Of a stretch of DNA of 64,000 nucleotides, positions 7,706 through 17,292 are shown in pieces. The notes under the pieces are model-generated. The model searched no databases. It worked only from the letters and a program-made list of their open reading frames with translations, and had not been told where the DNA came from. The stretch spans positions 62,001-126,000 of the forward strand of contig NZ_QJRJ01000076.1 in assembly GCF_003254625.1 (NCBI RefSeq). Reading direction: 5' to 3'. The first letter of the stretch is position 1, and every line of letters starts with the position of its first letter. A program made the position numbers and the translations under genes. This DNA comes from Flavobacterium ginsenosidimutans. GTDB taxonomy: Bacteria > Bacteroidota > Bacteroidia > Flavobacteriales > Flavobacteriaceae.

Positions 7706-10700
7706 TTACCTAAAATTATTATTGTTTTTGTATTTATATGTGTACTCAGTGGCTTTTTTGTCGCCAGGCAGATTATACTTTAAGAGTATTTCATAATTTC
7801 CATAACGCATAAACAAATAATTACTGTTTAAGAAACGTTTTGCAATAGAATCTACACTTCTATCTCCATTTATATAAGCATTTATAATCTGATTATTTAA
7901 ATCAACCCAATCTTGTTTATACAACAAAGGCATATTATACTTAAATGGGAAGTTCGTTTTTGTCCATGATTGATTTACATCGTTTTCAATACTGCTCATA
8001 TAGTATGCATTAAGAGGTATCGCTTTCGCAGGAATCACACCTAGTTCGTCTGTATCTCTATTCATTATAGAAAAACTGCTGTTTAAAGGATAATCTTTAT
8101 AGAGATATGGATAAATATCGGTATTATAATACTCATCATTCAGCTTAGATTGAGCAATAATTATAGGTTTGTTATCAGTACAACTTACACCCTGCAACTC
8201 AACAATATCAAATGCTTCCTGACTGGAAATAGTATTGGTTAAATAAATAACATCTGAATACAATACTCCGAAATTATAGCTTTGTGTATTTATGGCATTC
8301 ATCTTAGCATTGAAAGTTTTATATTTACTTGTATTGAACGAGTAAGATAAACGATCAATACTACCTTCTGTTTTAGATAATGCATCGGCTTGATTTTCTT
8401 TTATTTGTATATCATTACCATCATCACTAATTGTATTTGTTCTTGTAGCAGATCCCGTATTTCTTGATGGAACTTTTTTCAAATTACTCACTATTGAAAA
8501 GTTATATTTCTTTTCTTGTTTGATATCAGGCAAATCATAATAAACTTCATTTTTATTAGTATCGTAATTAAAAGCTGTGGCTTTTGCATTTGACACTCCA
8601 TCTTCATTTACTCTGATACTAGTTTCCCAGCTGGCATCTTCAAATAAATAATCCTGACCTCGCTTAAGCTGAATATATCCTTTTGGATATTCTTCTTCAA
8701 GGAAATATTTCTGATCTACGACTGGGTACGAATATTTTATGTTGGTAAGCGGAATATAGTTAGGTGCTCCTCCTGTCGTAAAGAGTCTTTCTTCATATTC
8801 TGTTGCTACTTTTCCATCTACTTTAATTGGTTGGAAAACACCATTTATCATCTTTTGAAAACTAACTTCAACCTGTACTTTGAGTGCTGCATTTGGTGGT
8901 AAAATATCTGTTGAAACAAAATTTACTCTATCCTTCATAGAACCCCATTCAAAAGTTCCTGGAATCTCGGTTACACCATCAAATACTTTAAATTTTTCTA
9001 ATATTACTTTATAAGTAACATCTCCCGTATCTTCAGGAATTACAAATGCTTCATTGACTTTCATTGAAAATGCGGCTTGCGGAACAGCAAAAACATCAAC
9101 ATCTACTGAATTTTGTTTTGGTGTTACATCGGTTATCAATTTGATTCCTCCTAATGGAGACGCGTTTTCAAACTGACATTCTTCTCCAATTTCTAATTTA
9201 AATCGGAACTTACCTTTTATTAATCCTCCTAAAACATTCATATTACCGCCAACATAACCTCGCATCCAAACTGGATTTGGCAATTTTGCCTGCAATAAAA
9301 CGGCAGCTCCGCCAGAAATAATTGGAACTTTTAATTTTATGAAAGCTAGTTTAATTCTCACTCCCAGTTCTCCTTGCAGATAAGCATACGATTGTCCGTT
9401 AGCATACCATCCATTTATACCTACCAATTTTCCTGTATTAGAACATTTGGCTTCCTGATAATCTTTCATCATAATATCGAATCCCATTCCTGCCTGAAAA
9501 CGAGCATAAAAAAGCAAGAAACTTAAATCTCCTGTGTCAAAATCTAAGTTCGATCCAAAAGCCAAACCTCCACCATTTGCTAATGCATTTTCATCGCGCA
9601 TATAATCCAATTGTTTTGTATCAACACCTAAAATTTGGGCAACAACTGGCGGTGGCGGAGGACTTGCTGGAAGCTTTGTTCCTGCCATAAAATAGCTTGT
9701 AGTTTTTAAATACATTCCTGCTACTCCTATTTTTACACCACATCTGTCATCTGGAGTTCCCATATACAGGTACCAGTCTTTTGGATCTTTATGAAAAACT
9801 CCCCAGACTGCTCTTCCTCCTGGTCCAGTTCCTGAAAGGAAATTCCCTGGTGTATTAATATAAACATCTGTTGTTGCATGCAAAGAATTATTCTGAAAAT
9901 CCAATTCTATTGCTGCAGCCATTCTTATACCCACATCAGCAGATAGATCTCCAGGAATAGCTTCTTTTGCTTCTGGAATGTATTTACTAGCAAAAGATCC
10001 TTTAAGGTCATTTTCTGTAATTCCTAAAAAGCTTTTTTTTGAGGTAACATTTGACGCTACTTTTTCCATTAACCCACTAATATTTTTCATTCCTGGAATT
10101 TTACCTGCAACATCGGCTTTTCCAAAAATTGCCAGTCTATTGACTCCTCCTTTTGAATTAAAAGCCATTTCAAAGCCTGCCTCTCCATCGCAAATAGTCT
10201 CTGTGCCAATATGAAAATAAATTAAAGCCTTGAGTCCTAAACTTATTTTCTCATCAGGTGTATAACTCAAACCTGACTCTGAAAAATTTGCAATTGCTAT
10301 GTCGGAGTTTCTACGCATTTTATAATATGCTCCACCTCCAAAACCATTAATCATGAATGGTGCTGGTGTTGGTGTCCATTTTACAGCAGCATCGAAGTAC
10401 CAATACCTAAATGTACTACGTCCAAAAATAGCTTTTGCTTTTACATTAACTTGTTCGGCTACATCAACAACAAGATCGGCATTAAATCCATTACCATAAA
10501 CTGGATCATTTTCCATCAGTATCAGTCCTCCTTTAATTTTCAAAGAGCTGAACTGACAGTCAATATTAATGGCAGACAAATCCAAACCTTCATATCGGCT
10601 TCGCTGTCTATACCCATCATCATACATTTTTCCTAATATCCCAATTCTGGCTGTTGCTCCAGCTCCAATAGCATCCATCAAATTTATTCCTAAATCAAAA

Positions 10701-12334
10701 TCAATTCTTGAGTCATTACCATTGATTGCAACATTTATATTGCCAATTGAAACTGGAAAATTAGCAAAGCCCACGGTGCCTTTATAACCCATATTTCGTA
10801 CAGAAATTATTGGAGAAACAGTTTGGAGCTGCAAGTTTTCAAAAGAAATTCCTTTAAAATCAACCATTCGTTTTCCTTCTACTTCCTTATCATCTGTGGC
10901 GCTCTTATTAGTCCCAATAGAAATTGTTCCATTTAAATTGGCTTTTGGTAAAAACCTTCCATTTACTAATTTTAGCTCAACAGAACTATTAGGCAATAGT
11001 AAAGCTTTAGCTTTCCAAATATCAAAAGATAAAGAGTCTTTGGTAACAACCATTAATTGCTGCTCTGCCATTGATATAAAACCATTGTAAAGCAATCCCT
11101 TTTTACCAGTTCCATTTTTTGTACCTGCAGTTGATTCTGGTTTAGTTATTGGCAGAAGTATCTCTCCGTTTAAATTTGCTTTCACAAAAGTATTGGCAGC
11201 AATAGTAACATCAATATGATCAAGCGAATATGCCCATGACTTTTCCTGACTTGTTATTCCTTTTTCTAAGGGAAAAATATTATCTGCATAGAAAGTCCCC
11301 GAAACTCCATATTTATCTATAATAAGGTTTTGAGCTCCTACAACCAGCCTCTTGTTAGCAGAAGCTGTCTCTGTGGTTTGAAATTCTTTCGGAAGACCAA
11401 CTTCAAAAGCCTGAATATAGACTCCTTTCCACGCTTCCTGACTGGGCACTAAAAGAGCATTTTTAAAGTAATAATTAGGAAAAACTACTGTAGGATCATT
11501 TTTTAAATCACTTAAATCTAATACTGCATTACTAACCTCGAATGTAAAATTACTATCAAAGTTATTTCCGTTTCTTTTATCTTTTAAAACAAAAGGCTGC
11601 AGACTTACATTTACTAAAATATCATTCCAATCGCTGACTGTGAAACTAAAATCTCCTCGCACCCTATTAGGAATCTGGACTGTTTTTCCGTTATAATAAG
11701 TTTTTGGCACAGTTGTTTTTGCTTCATCAACCGTTTTTGTTATTGGGTCGATTGGTAAAATCAAATCTCTTGAAAACTCAACTGCTCCCGAAATTTTCAT
11801 TTCTTTAAAACCGTCACAATCAATTGTTACATAGGTTAAATCATTGACAACATTTCCTGTTTTCATGTCAAACCCTCCATATAAAGACAATTGCCATTTA
11901 TTGTCACTAAATGGAATATCTATATTACCTAACAATACTAATTTGGCTTCGCCTATTATACCTCCCTGATGTGAAAGTTTTACATTGTCTGCTCCAAAAA
12001 ACAGCTGCATTGGCTGACCATTTTTGTCTTTCTGAGGAATATCAACTCTACAAAATACTGTCAAAGTGGTATATTCAGGTGAAAAAATAGCCTTTGTTAC
12101 CCCAATAGAATATTGAACATTGTTTACTGTATTACGAATCCCTACTGGCAGTTCTACTAAATCCTGATTTGAAAATTTATCTACCCAGCGATCTGATGCG
12201 GCTATTTTTTCTATTGAACTAGCAGCGGCATTTATTTCTGCAGGCGGTACGATATCTTGTCCATAAGCGCACAAAAACGAAAACGAAAACAAAATCAATA
12301 TAACAGACAAGCGTATTTTGTAAAACTTCTTCAT
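7706..12334 (-). CDS. very large exported protein of unknown function (1,542 aa)
   Basis: A signal peptide (residues 1-26, ending YGQ) precedes about 1,500 residues of beta-rich, domain-poor sequence that I cannot assign. Visible features are repeated 'gxv-F-a-D-n-hh-p' style strands in the first half ('VSGTFYADNIFPLEKG', 'FVKANLNGEILLPITK'), glycine-rich runs such as 'MINGFGGGAYYKMRR' and 'ANGGGLAFGSNLDFDTGDLS' in the middle, a proline run 'LPASPPPPPVV', and a C-terminal third with Ig/FnIII-like strands ('NAALKVQVEVSFQKM'). No T9SS sorting domain is evident. It is encoded between a beta-barrel gene and a small lipoprotein gene, with a 70-nt gap upstream. I infer a surface or periplasmic scaffold for the toxin locus; this is speculative. 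Confidence 0.7.
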   Translation of the reverse strand: MKKFYKIRLSVILILFSFSFLCAYGQDIVPPAEINAAASSIEKIAASDRWVDKFSNQDLVELPVGIRNTVNNVQYSIGVTKAIFSPEYTTLTVFCRVDIPQKDKNGQPMQLFFGADNVKLSHQGGIIGEAKLVLLGNIDIPFSDNKWQLSLYGGFDMKTGNVVNDLTYVTIDCDGFKEMKISGAVEFSRDLILPIDPITKTVDEAKTTVPKTYYNGKTVQIPNRVRGDFSFTVSDWNDILVNVSLQPFVLKDKRNGNNFDSNFTFEVSNAVLDLSDLKNDPTVVFPNYYFKNALLVPSQEAWKGVYIQAFEVGLPKEFQTTETASANKRLVVGAQNLIIDKYGVSGTFYADNIFPLEKGITSQEKSWAYSLDHIDVTIAANTFVKANLNGEILLPITKPESTAGTKNGTGKKGLLYNGFISMAEQQLMVVTKDSLSFDIWKAKALLLPNSSVELKLVNGRFLPKANLNGTISIGTNKSATDDKEVEGKRMVDFKGISFENLQLQTVSPIISVRNMGYKGTVGFANFPVSIGNINVAINGNDSRIDFDLGINLMDAIGAGATARIGILGKMYDDGYRQRSRYEGLDLSAINIDCQFSSLKIKGGLILMENDPVYGNGFNADLVVDVAEQVNVKAKAIFGRSTFRYWYFDAAVKWTPTPAPFMINGFGGGAYYKMRRNSDIAIANFSESGLSYTPDEKISLGLKALIYFHIGTETICDGEAGFEMAFNSKGGVNRLAIFGKADVAGKIPGMKNISGLMEKVASNVTSKKSFLGITENDLKGSFASKYIPEAKEAIPGDLSADVGIRMAAAIELDFQNNSLHATTDVYINTPGNFLSGTGPGGRAVWGVFHKDPKDWYLYMGTPDDRCGVKIGVAGMYLKTTSYFMAGTKLPASPPPPPVVAQILGVDTKQLDYMRDENALANGGGLAFGSNLDFDTGDLSFLLFYARFQAGMGFDIMMKDYQEAKCSNTGKLVGINGWYANGQSYAYLQGELGVRIKLAFIKLKVPIISGGAAVLLQAKLPNPVWMRGYVGGNMNVLGGLIKGKFRFKLEIGEECQFENASPLGGIKLITDVTPKQNSVDVDVFAVPQAAFSMKVNEAFVIPEDTGDVTYKVILEKFKVFDGVTEIPGTFEWGSMKDRVNFVSTDILPPNAALKVQVEVSFQKMINGVFQPIKVDGKVATEYEERLFTTGGAPNYIPLTNIKYSYPVVDQKYFLEEEYPKGYIQLKRGQDYLFEDASWETSIRVNEDGVSNAKATAFNYDTNKNEVYYDLPDIKQEKKYNFSIVSNLKKVPSRNTGSATRTNTISDDGNDIQIKENQADALSKTEGSIDRLSYSFNTSKYKTFNAKMNAINTQSYNFGVLYSDVIYLTNTISSQEAFDIVELQGVSCTDNKPIIIAQSKLNDEYYNTDIYPYLYKDYPLNSSFSIMNRDTDELGVIPAKAIPLNAYYMSSIENDVNQSWTKTNFPFKYNMPLLYKQDWVDLNNQIINAYINGDRSVDSIAKRFLNSNYLFMRYGNYEILLKYNLPGDKKATEYTYKYKNNNNFR

Positions 12335-12404
12335 GGTAAATAATCTATATTATAAATTGAAAACTGAATTTCAATATGTTTTTATATTTAAAGTATTCTA
12401 TTGT

Positions 12405-14111
12405 TTAAAAACTGTAACCGTAGTTAAAATTCATCATAATATCATTATTAGAAGACTTATTGGTTGAGCTTCTAAACATTGATATCATTCCTAAGGAAAA
12501 ATTATGTTTTTGCAATACTGTATAACTGTTATTGAGTTTTATTCCAAAAACTGAACTTGAATTTTCCTCACTTTGAGTATTATTATACAATAGACCAAAA
12601 TTGGAGTTTAACTTTTCTTTCAGCAGTTTTTTTGAAACACCAACAGAAGCACCGATCGAAGAATTGTCAAACTTACCAACCTGATTATTGGTATAATTTA
12701 ATGAACTGTTTAGAGCGGTTTTAATTCCAAGGAAATTTATAGAATGTCCCAAATTATAATTCTGAACTGTGCTCGCCTGTCCTTTTCTGATAATCCCGCC
12801 CTGCTCATTGGCCTGACCCGCTATACTATAATTGAAATTCATATTTTGATTTTTCTTTTTTCCAAAAGAATAGCTCATATTCAGATTTGCATTTTGAGAT
12901 AACTGTCTGTAATTTAATGTATCGGCTGCGACGACATTTGGATTATTAATAAGCTCAAACTGGTCCAGCTTTTTATTGGTATAAGTTGAAAAATTAGAAT
13001 AACTACCTGTGAAATTAAGCTGATCTGTAATTTTGTAATTCATATTAATAGAAGCAACTACTCGTTTGCTGTCTTGTTTTTTATTATGTGCCAAATCATC
13101 TCTTTGGTATCCTAAACTTGCCGAAACATTAATATTATCATTATAAAAAGGTCTTGAAAGACGCAATGCTATATTTTCTAGATCATTATTAAAATATAGT
13201 GCTCCCAAAGTATTATAGTTAGGATCGATACGTTCATATGTTAACCCAAGTTTTGTTTTTTGAATGTTGTAGTCAAAATTTACATTTAAAGCATTTAGGA
13301 AAGTAGTGCTTTCTTTTGCTGAAAAAAGCTTTTCTCTAAAACCTCCTCTATAGATATTTTCTGACCGGGTATCATCTGTTAACACAGAAAGCGCATACTC
13401 TATATTAAAAGTCAAATCTTTTAATAGTGAAGTACTAAAAAGCAAACTGTTTACAAAATTCGATTTTGGTGTTACTCCATTATCGTTTCCAGTATAAGCA
13501 AGAGAATTTGCATTATCTTTAGCATAAAACCCAATCCATCCTATTTTATATCTTTCTTTTTCGAAACTAGTTTTTATACCGTAACCAAATCGTTCATAAA
13601 CAGGAACTCCACCTAATGCATCTTCGTCATTTACAGCTTTTGAAAGCTGTCCGCCCATCAAACTCATTTTAAAAGGACTTCTTGGTGTTAATTCCAAACC
13701 GACTCCTCTAAAAGGAATCCCGCTTAAAGTATAAGGCGAAAAAGTCATGCTTGCATTTCCTATATAAGCTTTTACCCATTTGTATTTTGGCATAATACAA
13801 ATTCTATTAAAGTCAAATGGCACCGTATAACCTAGATTATTTCCCTGATTCGTTAAACTGTAAAATATGGGTATATTAAAACTGAATGCGCTTACATTTA
13901 AGTTACCAGAAAGCAGATAACTAAATGGCTCACGAGAATTCTGCTGATTGCCATTATAATATATCATATTAGCATTTACTCCTCCTGTAACTTTAAAATT
14001 TGGCTTGTAAAAACTTTCTAAATCGACATCTTGCGAGTAGCCGTTTTTAGCAACTAAAAACAGTAAAACAATAAGAAGTTTTAACCAATTATTTTTATCA
14101 TTTATTTTCAT
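12405..14111 (-). CDS. predicted outer-membrane beta-barrel protein
   Basis: A 568-aa protein with signal peptide (about residues 1-27, ending GYSQ). Almost the whole mature chain is made of alternating amphipathic strands with short turns ('LNVSAFSFNIPIFYSLTNQ', 'KLGLTYERIDPNYNTLGA', 'FNFTGS'-type strands) and it ends in aromatic 'MMNFNYGYSF', typical of barrels whose last strand ends in phenylalanine for BAM recognition. It is probably a 22- to 30-strand outer-membrane protein. It sits 15 nt after the PKD lipoprotein gene and upstream of the 1,542-aa protein gene, so it could be the export or anchoring pore of the locus. That role is inferred from position only. Confidence 0.75.
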   Translation of the reverse strand: MKINDKNNWLKLLIVLLFLVAKNGYSQDVDLESFYKPNFKVTGGVNANMIYYNGNQQNSREPFSYLLSGNLNVSAFSFNIPIFYSLTNQGNNLGYTVPFDFNRICIMPKYKWVKAYIGNASMTFSPYTLSGIPFRGVGLELTPRSPFKMSLMGGQLSKAVNDEDALGGVPVYERFGYGIKTSFEKERYKIGWIGFYAKDNANSLAYTGNDNGVTPKSNFVNSLLFSTSLLKDLTFNIEYALSVLTDDTRSENIYRGGFREKLFSAKESTTFLNALNVNFDYNIQKTKLGLTYERIDPNYNTLGALYFNNDLENIALRLSRPFYNDNINVSASLGYQRDDLAHNKKQDSKRVVASINMNYKITDQLNFTGSYSNFSTYTNKKLDQFELINNPNVVAADTLNYRQLSQNANLNMSYSFGKKKNQNMNFNYSIAGQANEQGGIIRKGQASTVQNYNLGHSINFLGIKTALNSSLNYTNNQVGKFDNSSIGASVGVSKKLLKEKLNSNFGLLYNNTQSEENSSSVFGIKLNNSYTVLQKHNFSLGMISMFRSSTNKSSNNDIMMNFNYGYSF

Positions 14112-14126
14112 TAACTGATTCCTTCT

Positions 14127-15470
14127 TTATTGTTTTTGTACTTTGATGTCGCATAAAATATAAGAGCTTGTTCCGTTTTTTACCATGTCTTTAATTTTGA
14201 TTGCTCCCTTTCGCCCATCCTGTGTTTTGAACAAGATTATTCTTGGATACGTCCAGCCAAATTGCTGTTCTCCTGGTGCGCTATAACTTATGTTTAATGA
14301 TTTTATTGGAGTATCGTTTGTCATTGCATCAAACTGTGCTTCGGTAAAATTTAAACCGCAATTACAAAGATTTTGAGAGTTTACAAAAATGGTACTTTGA
14401 GCATTTTTTAATGTCAGAAATCCATAGTTATTGACCTGATCCGGCGAAATGAATTTGTTATAGGTCAAATTGCTGTTTAAGCCTTGAAACGCAATATCAA
14501 TTAAATTGCTGTTCTCATCAGTAATTTCATTTGCTTTATACACTTGCCTAGAGATCGTCGAAAACATTGCTCCAATATTGTTATTATTGTGTGCCGAGTT
14601 TATACCTAACTTGATATTGGTTAAAATGCGTAGGTTTGTATCGGGCTGCACCGTAATACTAGATTTATAAATCTGACTTGATTTATCGTTTGAAGCCTCT
14701 AGAGTGACTTCATGAACCCCAACACTTGTGAACTTTACTGTTGGATTTTCTTCTGTTGAAACACTCGGATTTCCTCCTTCAAAAGTCCATTTATATTGGG
14801 TCGAGCTGATTGATTTATTGATAAAATTAATCGTTACTGGCGACTGATAATCGTCGTTTTCAAATTTCGGTTCATACGAAAATAAACTCATCAAAAGTGG
14901 TGCAACTGTAATGATTTTGCTTACTTTTTGAGTTTCAACTCCATTTGAAACTGTTAAGGTAATTGCATGTTCTCCCGAAGTTGTAAAAACAACATTCGGA
15001 GGTGTTTTACCCGAAAAAACAGTTGGCGTTCCATCCTGAAAATCCCATTTAAAAGTAAGCCCTTCGCCAAGAGTATTATTGGTAATAACTACCTCAGCTG
15101 GTGAGTAATTACTTTTTACAATTTCAGAGGTAAAATCAATATTAATTCCATCTCTAATTACAACCGTTTTACTGATTTCTTTACTCTCTCCATCTACATT
15201 TGATGCCCTAAGTTTTATCGTATAAGTTCCTTGTTTATCATAAAGGATTTCTCCGGGATTTTTTAGATTTGAAGTACTCGGATTTCCTCCTTCAAAAGTC
15301 CATTCATAGGTATCGGCACCAGAAACTTTACTATCGATTTTAATGATAACCGGTACCGATTCTTTAGCATTAATATACGAAGTCGTAAAATCACCTTCTA
15401 CAGCTATAGAGGTTTCTTGATAGCATGAGGTAATTGCAATAAATAGGAATAAGAGTAAAGCTTTTTTCAT
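14127..15470 (-). CDS. PKD-repeat surface lipoprotein
   Basis: A 447-aa lipoprotein (lipobox ITSC, Cys16). Three PKD-like beta-sandwich repeats follow: about residues 25-108 ('YEWTFEGGNPSTSNLKNPG'), 110-190 ('FKWDFQDGTPTVFSGKTPP') and 195-280 ('YKWTFEGGNPSVSTEENP'). A unique C-terminal domain spans about 285-447 and contains 'NLCNCGLNFTEAQFD'. PKD repeats serve as adhesive or spacer modules on bacterial surfaces; the C-terminal domain may be the binding head. The protein is encoded just before the beta-barrel (15-nt gap), which suggests a lipoprotein/barrel pair of the SusD/SusC or SprF kind in layout, without homology to them that I can see. Confidence 0.8.
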   Translation of the reverse strand: MKKALLLFLFIAITSCYQETSIAVEGDFTTSYINAKESVPVIIKIDSKVSGADTYEWTFEGGNPSTSNLKNPGEILYDKQGTYTIKLRASNVDGESKEISKTVVIRDGINIDFTSEIVKSNYSPAEVVITNNTLGEGLTFKWDFQDGTPTVFSGKTPPNVVFTTSGEHAITLTVSNGVETQKVSKIITVAPLLMSLFSYEPKFENDDYQSPVTINFINKSISSTQYKWTFEGGNPSVSTEENPTVKFTSVGVHEVTLEASNDKSSQIYKSSITVQPDTNLRILTNIKLGINSAHNNNNIGAMFSTISRQVYKANEITDENSNLIDIAFQGLNSNLTYNKFISPDQVNNYGFLTLKNAQSTIFVNSQNLCNCGLNFTEAQFDAMTNDTPIKSLNISYSAPGEQQFGWTYPRIILFKTQDGRKGAIKIKDMVKNGTSSYILCDIKVQKQ

Positions 15471-15486
15471 TTTGTTGTATTTTAAA

Positions 15487-15511
15487 CCATTACAGTTTAA
15501 GACTGTAATGG
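15487..15511 (-). terminator. hairpin inside the surface-protein block
   Basis: Perfect 10-bp stem CCATTACAGT / ACTGTAATGG (15487-15496 and 15502-15511) with a 5-nt loop, in the 52-nt gap between the 480-aa protein and the PKD lipoprotein. On the minus strand it is followed by TTTAAAAT, a weak T-run, so termination is likely partial. Confidence 0.55.
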
Positions 15512-15522
15512 CTTTTAATTTT

Positions 15523-16965
15523 TTACTTACTGCAATTATTTCTATAATCTTCTAACACTTTAATTAATCCTTCAAGTGTTTTAAAATCATAATTCTCAAA
15601 TACAATTGAATCACATTTTAGATATTCGGCAATATTTTTTTTCAATTTGCTATCTCCTACTTTAGTTGTAAAAAGTCCTTTTTCCTGAGCTGGTATTTTT
15701 ATTATAAGTTCATTTAAATAATTAGGGTAAGCTAAAATCATACAGCCATCATTTTCATATAAAATTTTATAAAAAGCTGAACTATCAGCGTTCAATGCTT
15801 TTAATCCTGATGAAATAAGATTTCCTCCTTTACATGTTAATCCAATAAAACATTCTTTGTTTTCATCAACACAAAAACGAACTCCTGATTTTGATTGATA
15901 TACTTCAAAATCACCAGTGGTTTTATAAAGTCTCTGGCCTGGAACAAAGGAATTATTTGAGTTTTTAGCATTTGGAATTTCTTCAAATTCTATTTTAAAA
16001 GCACCTGATATTTTTTCTCCTTTTTCATTTATCACAAATCCATCCTTATCATAAATATTTATTGAATTTGATTTAGCGATTTCATACTTTTCTAAATTCA
16101 ATTTAGCCTGCTCTTTTCTTTTCTCTTCCTCAAAATAAATTCCTTGATGCTGCAAAGTATATCCGTTACCAATTAAAACCCTTACAATATTCATAGCAGT
16201 AATATCTTTGCTCATTTTGTATCCTATTGGATTTCCGCTGTTATCAAAAGTTGCTTTAAATACCTTTTTATCAAAGGTTATCACTTCTTGTTTTAAAAGT
16301 TTATCATATCCCAAATACATCCCTCCTCTTGCAAACCATGTCCCAATTAGATAATTATCCAAATCCATCACTTCATACATTAATTCACCATTTGTTGCTG
16401 GCGAGGTAACTTTTATATAACCAATTCTTTTGTCAAGCGGATCTGGGTTTTGTGCTTTAATACTGTAGACTGTTCCCGCATCATCAATCGTTAATTTATA
16501 AGTATCTGCAATTTTACTGGCATCATCTATAATCTTTTGGGTACCTGTTCTTTTAGCAGAAATTCCTGTCGATTCGCTATTTAAGAATTTTTCGATTTCT
16601 TCCTTATTTAAACCATCGACAGTAAAATAATTACGATCTAACAGTTCGTAAATTATACTTCTATCATAATTGAAAGCACTAAATTTTCTGCTCTTAAAAT
16701 CCAGTTCATTGGATTTTCCAGTTGTTTGATCTTTAAGTTCTATCCATGGTAATGTCAGGGAAGGTTCATTTGGAACAGTTTTCACCTCAGCCGTAACTGC
16801 ATAACTCTTATCAAGATTGTAAATCGTAAAAATTGGCTTTTTACCTTCAACATATCCTACTGTTTTTTCATCTAGTTTTATTTCGCCTTTATCAATTTTG
16901 ATTTTTTGAGCATTATTACTTACAGTAAAAAGTAAAATTAATAGGGTTAAAAAATTTTGTTTCAT
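15523..16965 (-). CDS. exported protein of unknown function in toxin locus
   Basis: From the ATG at 16965 the product is 480 aa with signal peptide MKQNFLTLLILLFTVSNNAQ. An upstream in-frame ATG at 17022 would add 19 residues lacking signal character, so it is rejected. The mature protein is beta-rich at first ('IKLDEKTVGYVEGKKPIFTI'), has a central charged helix ('EEEKRKEQAKLNLEKYEIAKS') and a C-terminal cysteine-containing domain ('VRFCVDENKECFIGLTCKGG'). The 'YNLDKSYAV' and 'KGEIKLDEKTVGYV' strands hint at a repeated beta module. No family is recognised. It is probably periplasmic or surface-located. The gene follows the decayed toxin/immunity cassette, preceded by a 327-nt gap. Confidence 0.7.
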   Translation of the reverse strand: MKQNFLTLLILLFTVSNNAQKIKIDKGEIKLDEKTVGYVEGKKPIFTIYNLDKSYAVTAEVKTVPNEPSLTLPWIELKDQTTGKSNELDFKSRKFSAFNYDRSIIYELLDRNYFTVDGLNKEEIEKFLNSESTGISAKRTGTQKIIDDASKIADTYKLTIDDAGTVYSIKAQNPDPLDKRIGYIKVTSPATNGELMYEVMDLDNYLIGTWFARGGMYLGYDKLLKQEVITFDKKVFKATFDNSGNPIGYKMSKDITAMNIVRVLIGNGYTLQHQGIYFEEEKRKEQAKLNLEKYEIAKSNSINIYDKDGFVINEKGEKISGAFKIEFEEIPNAKNSNNSFVPGQRLYKTTGDFEVYQSKSGVRFCVDENKECFIGLTCKGGNLISSGLKALNADSSAFYKILYENDGCMILAYPNYLNELIIKIPAQEKGLFTTKVGDSKLKKNIAEYLKCDSIVFENYDFKTLEGLIKVLEDYRNNCSK

Positions 16966-17206
16966 GTGTAAACACCTTGTTTTAGTTAATATAAATTCAT
17001 AAAAAATTCTTCCAGCAATCATAGAAAGCTGGGTAATTAGTTTCGTTAAAATTGTGGTATTTTTTTTTGATTACAATTTATAAGCTAGGGTTTGTATACA
17101 TAATGAGAGTAAAACTCATAAAAATATTAAGTCTTCATACTCATTTTAATATTTTTATCTTTAAAAAAAACTAAATCTTGACATACTTACTGCCACACGA
17201 AAGGAT

Positions 17207-17220
17207 TCGTGCGGGAGCGG
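17207..17220 (-). repeat. inverted 14-nt motif, downstream flank of decayed cassette
   Basis: TCGTGCGGGAGCGG; its complement CCGCTCCCGCACGA matches CCGCTACCGCACGA at 18132-18145 in 13 of 14 positions. The two copies point towards each other and enclose the duplicated toxin tail and lipoprotein remnant. They may be junction sequences left by recombination. Confidence 0.5.
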
Positions 17221-17266
17221 GGAACATTAATTAAGTTACTTTAGTTAGTTTACTTTAGTTGATGCA

Positions 17267-17274
17267 CAAATATA
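17267..17274 (-). promoter_or_regulatory. -7-like box, minus strand
   Basis: CAAATATA on the plus strand reads TATATTTG on the minus strand, an exact TAnnTTTG match. It would give the 480-aa protein gene a promoter of its own about 300 nt upstream. No correctly spaced TTTG is visible. Confidence 0.35.
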
Positions 17275-17292
17275 CATCCCTCATTGGTCTTG

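Larger units (their letters stand above)
16966..17292. other. 327-nt intergenic region downstream of decayed cassette
   Basis: No gene is seen. It contains CACGAAAGGATTCGTG (a 6-bp-stem hairpin), the sequence TCGTGCGGGAGCGG at 17207-17220, which is an inverted near-copy (13 of 14) of 18132-18145, direct repeats of ACTTTAGTT near 17238-17260, and a minus-strand -7-like TATATTTG at 17274-17267 that could drive the 480-aa protein gene. Confidence 0.6.
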
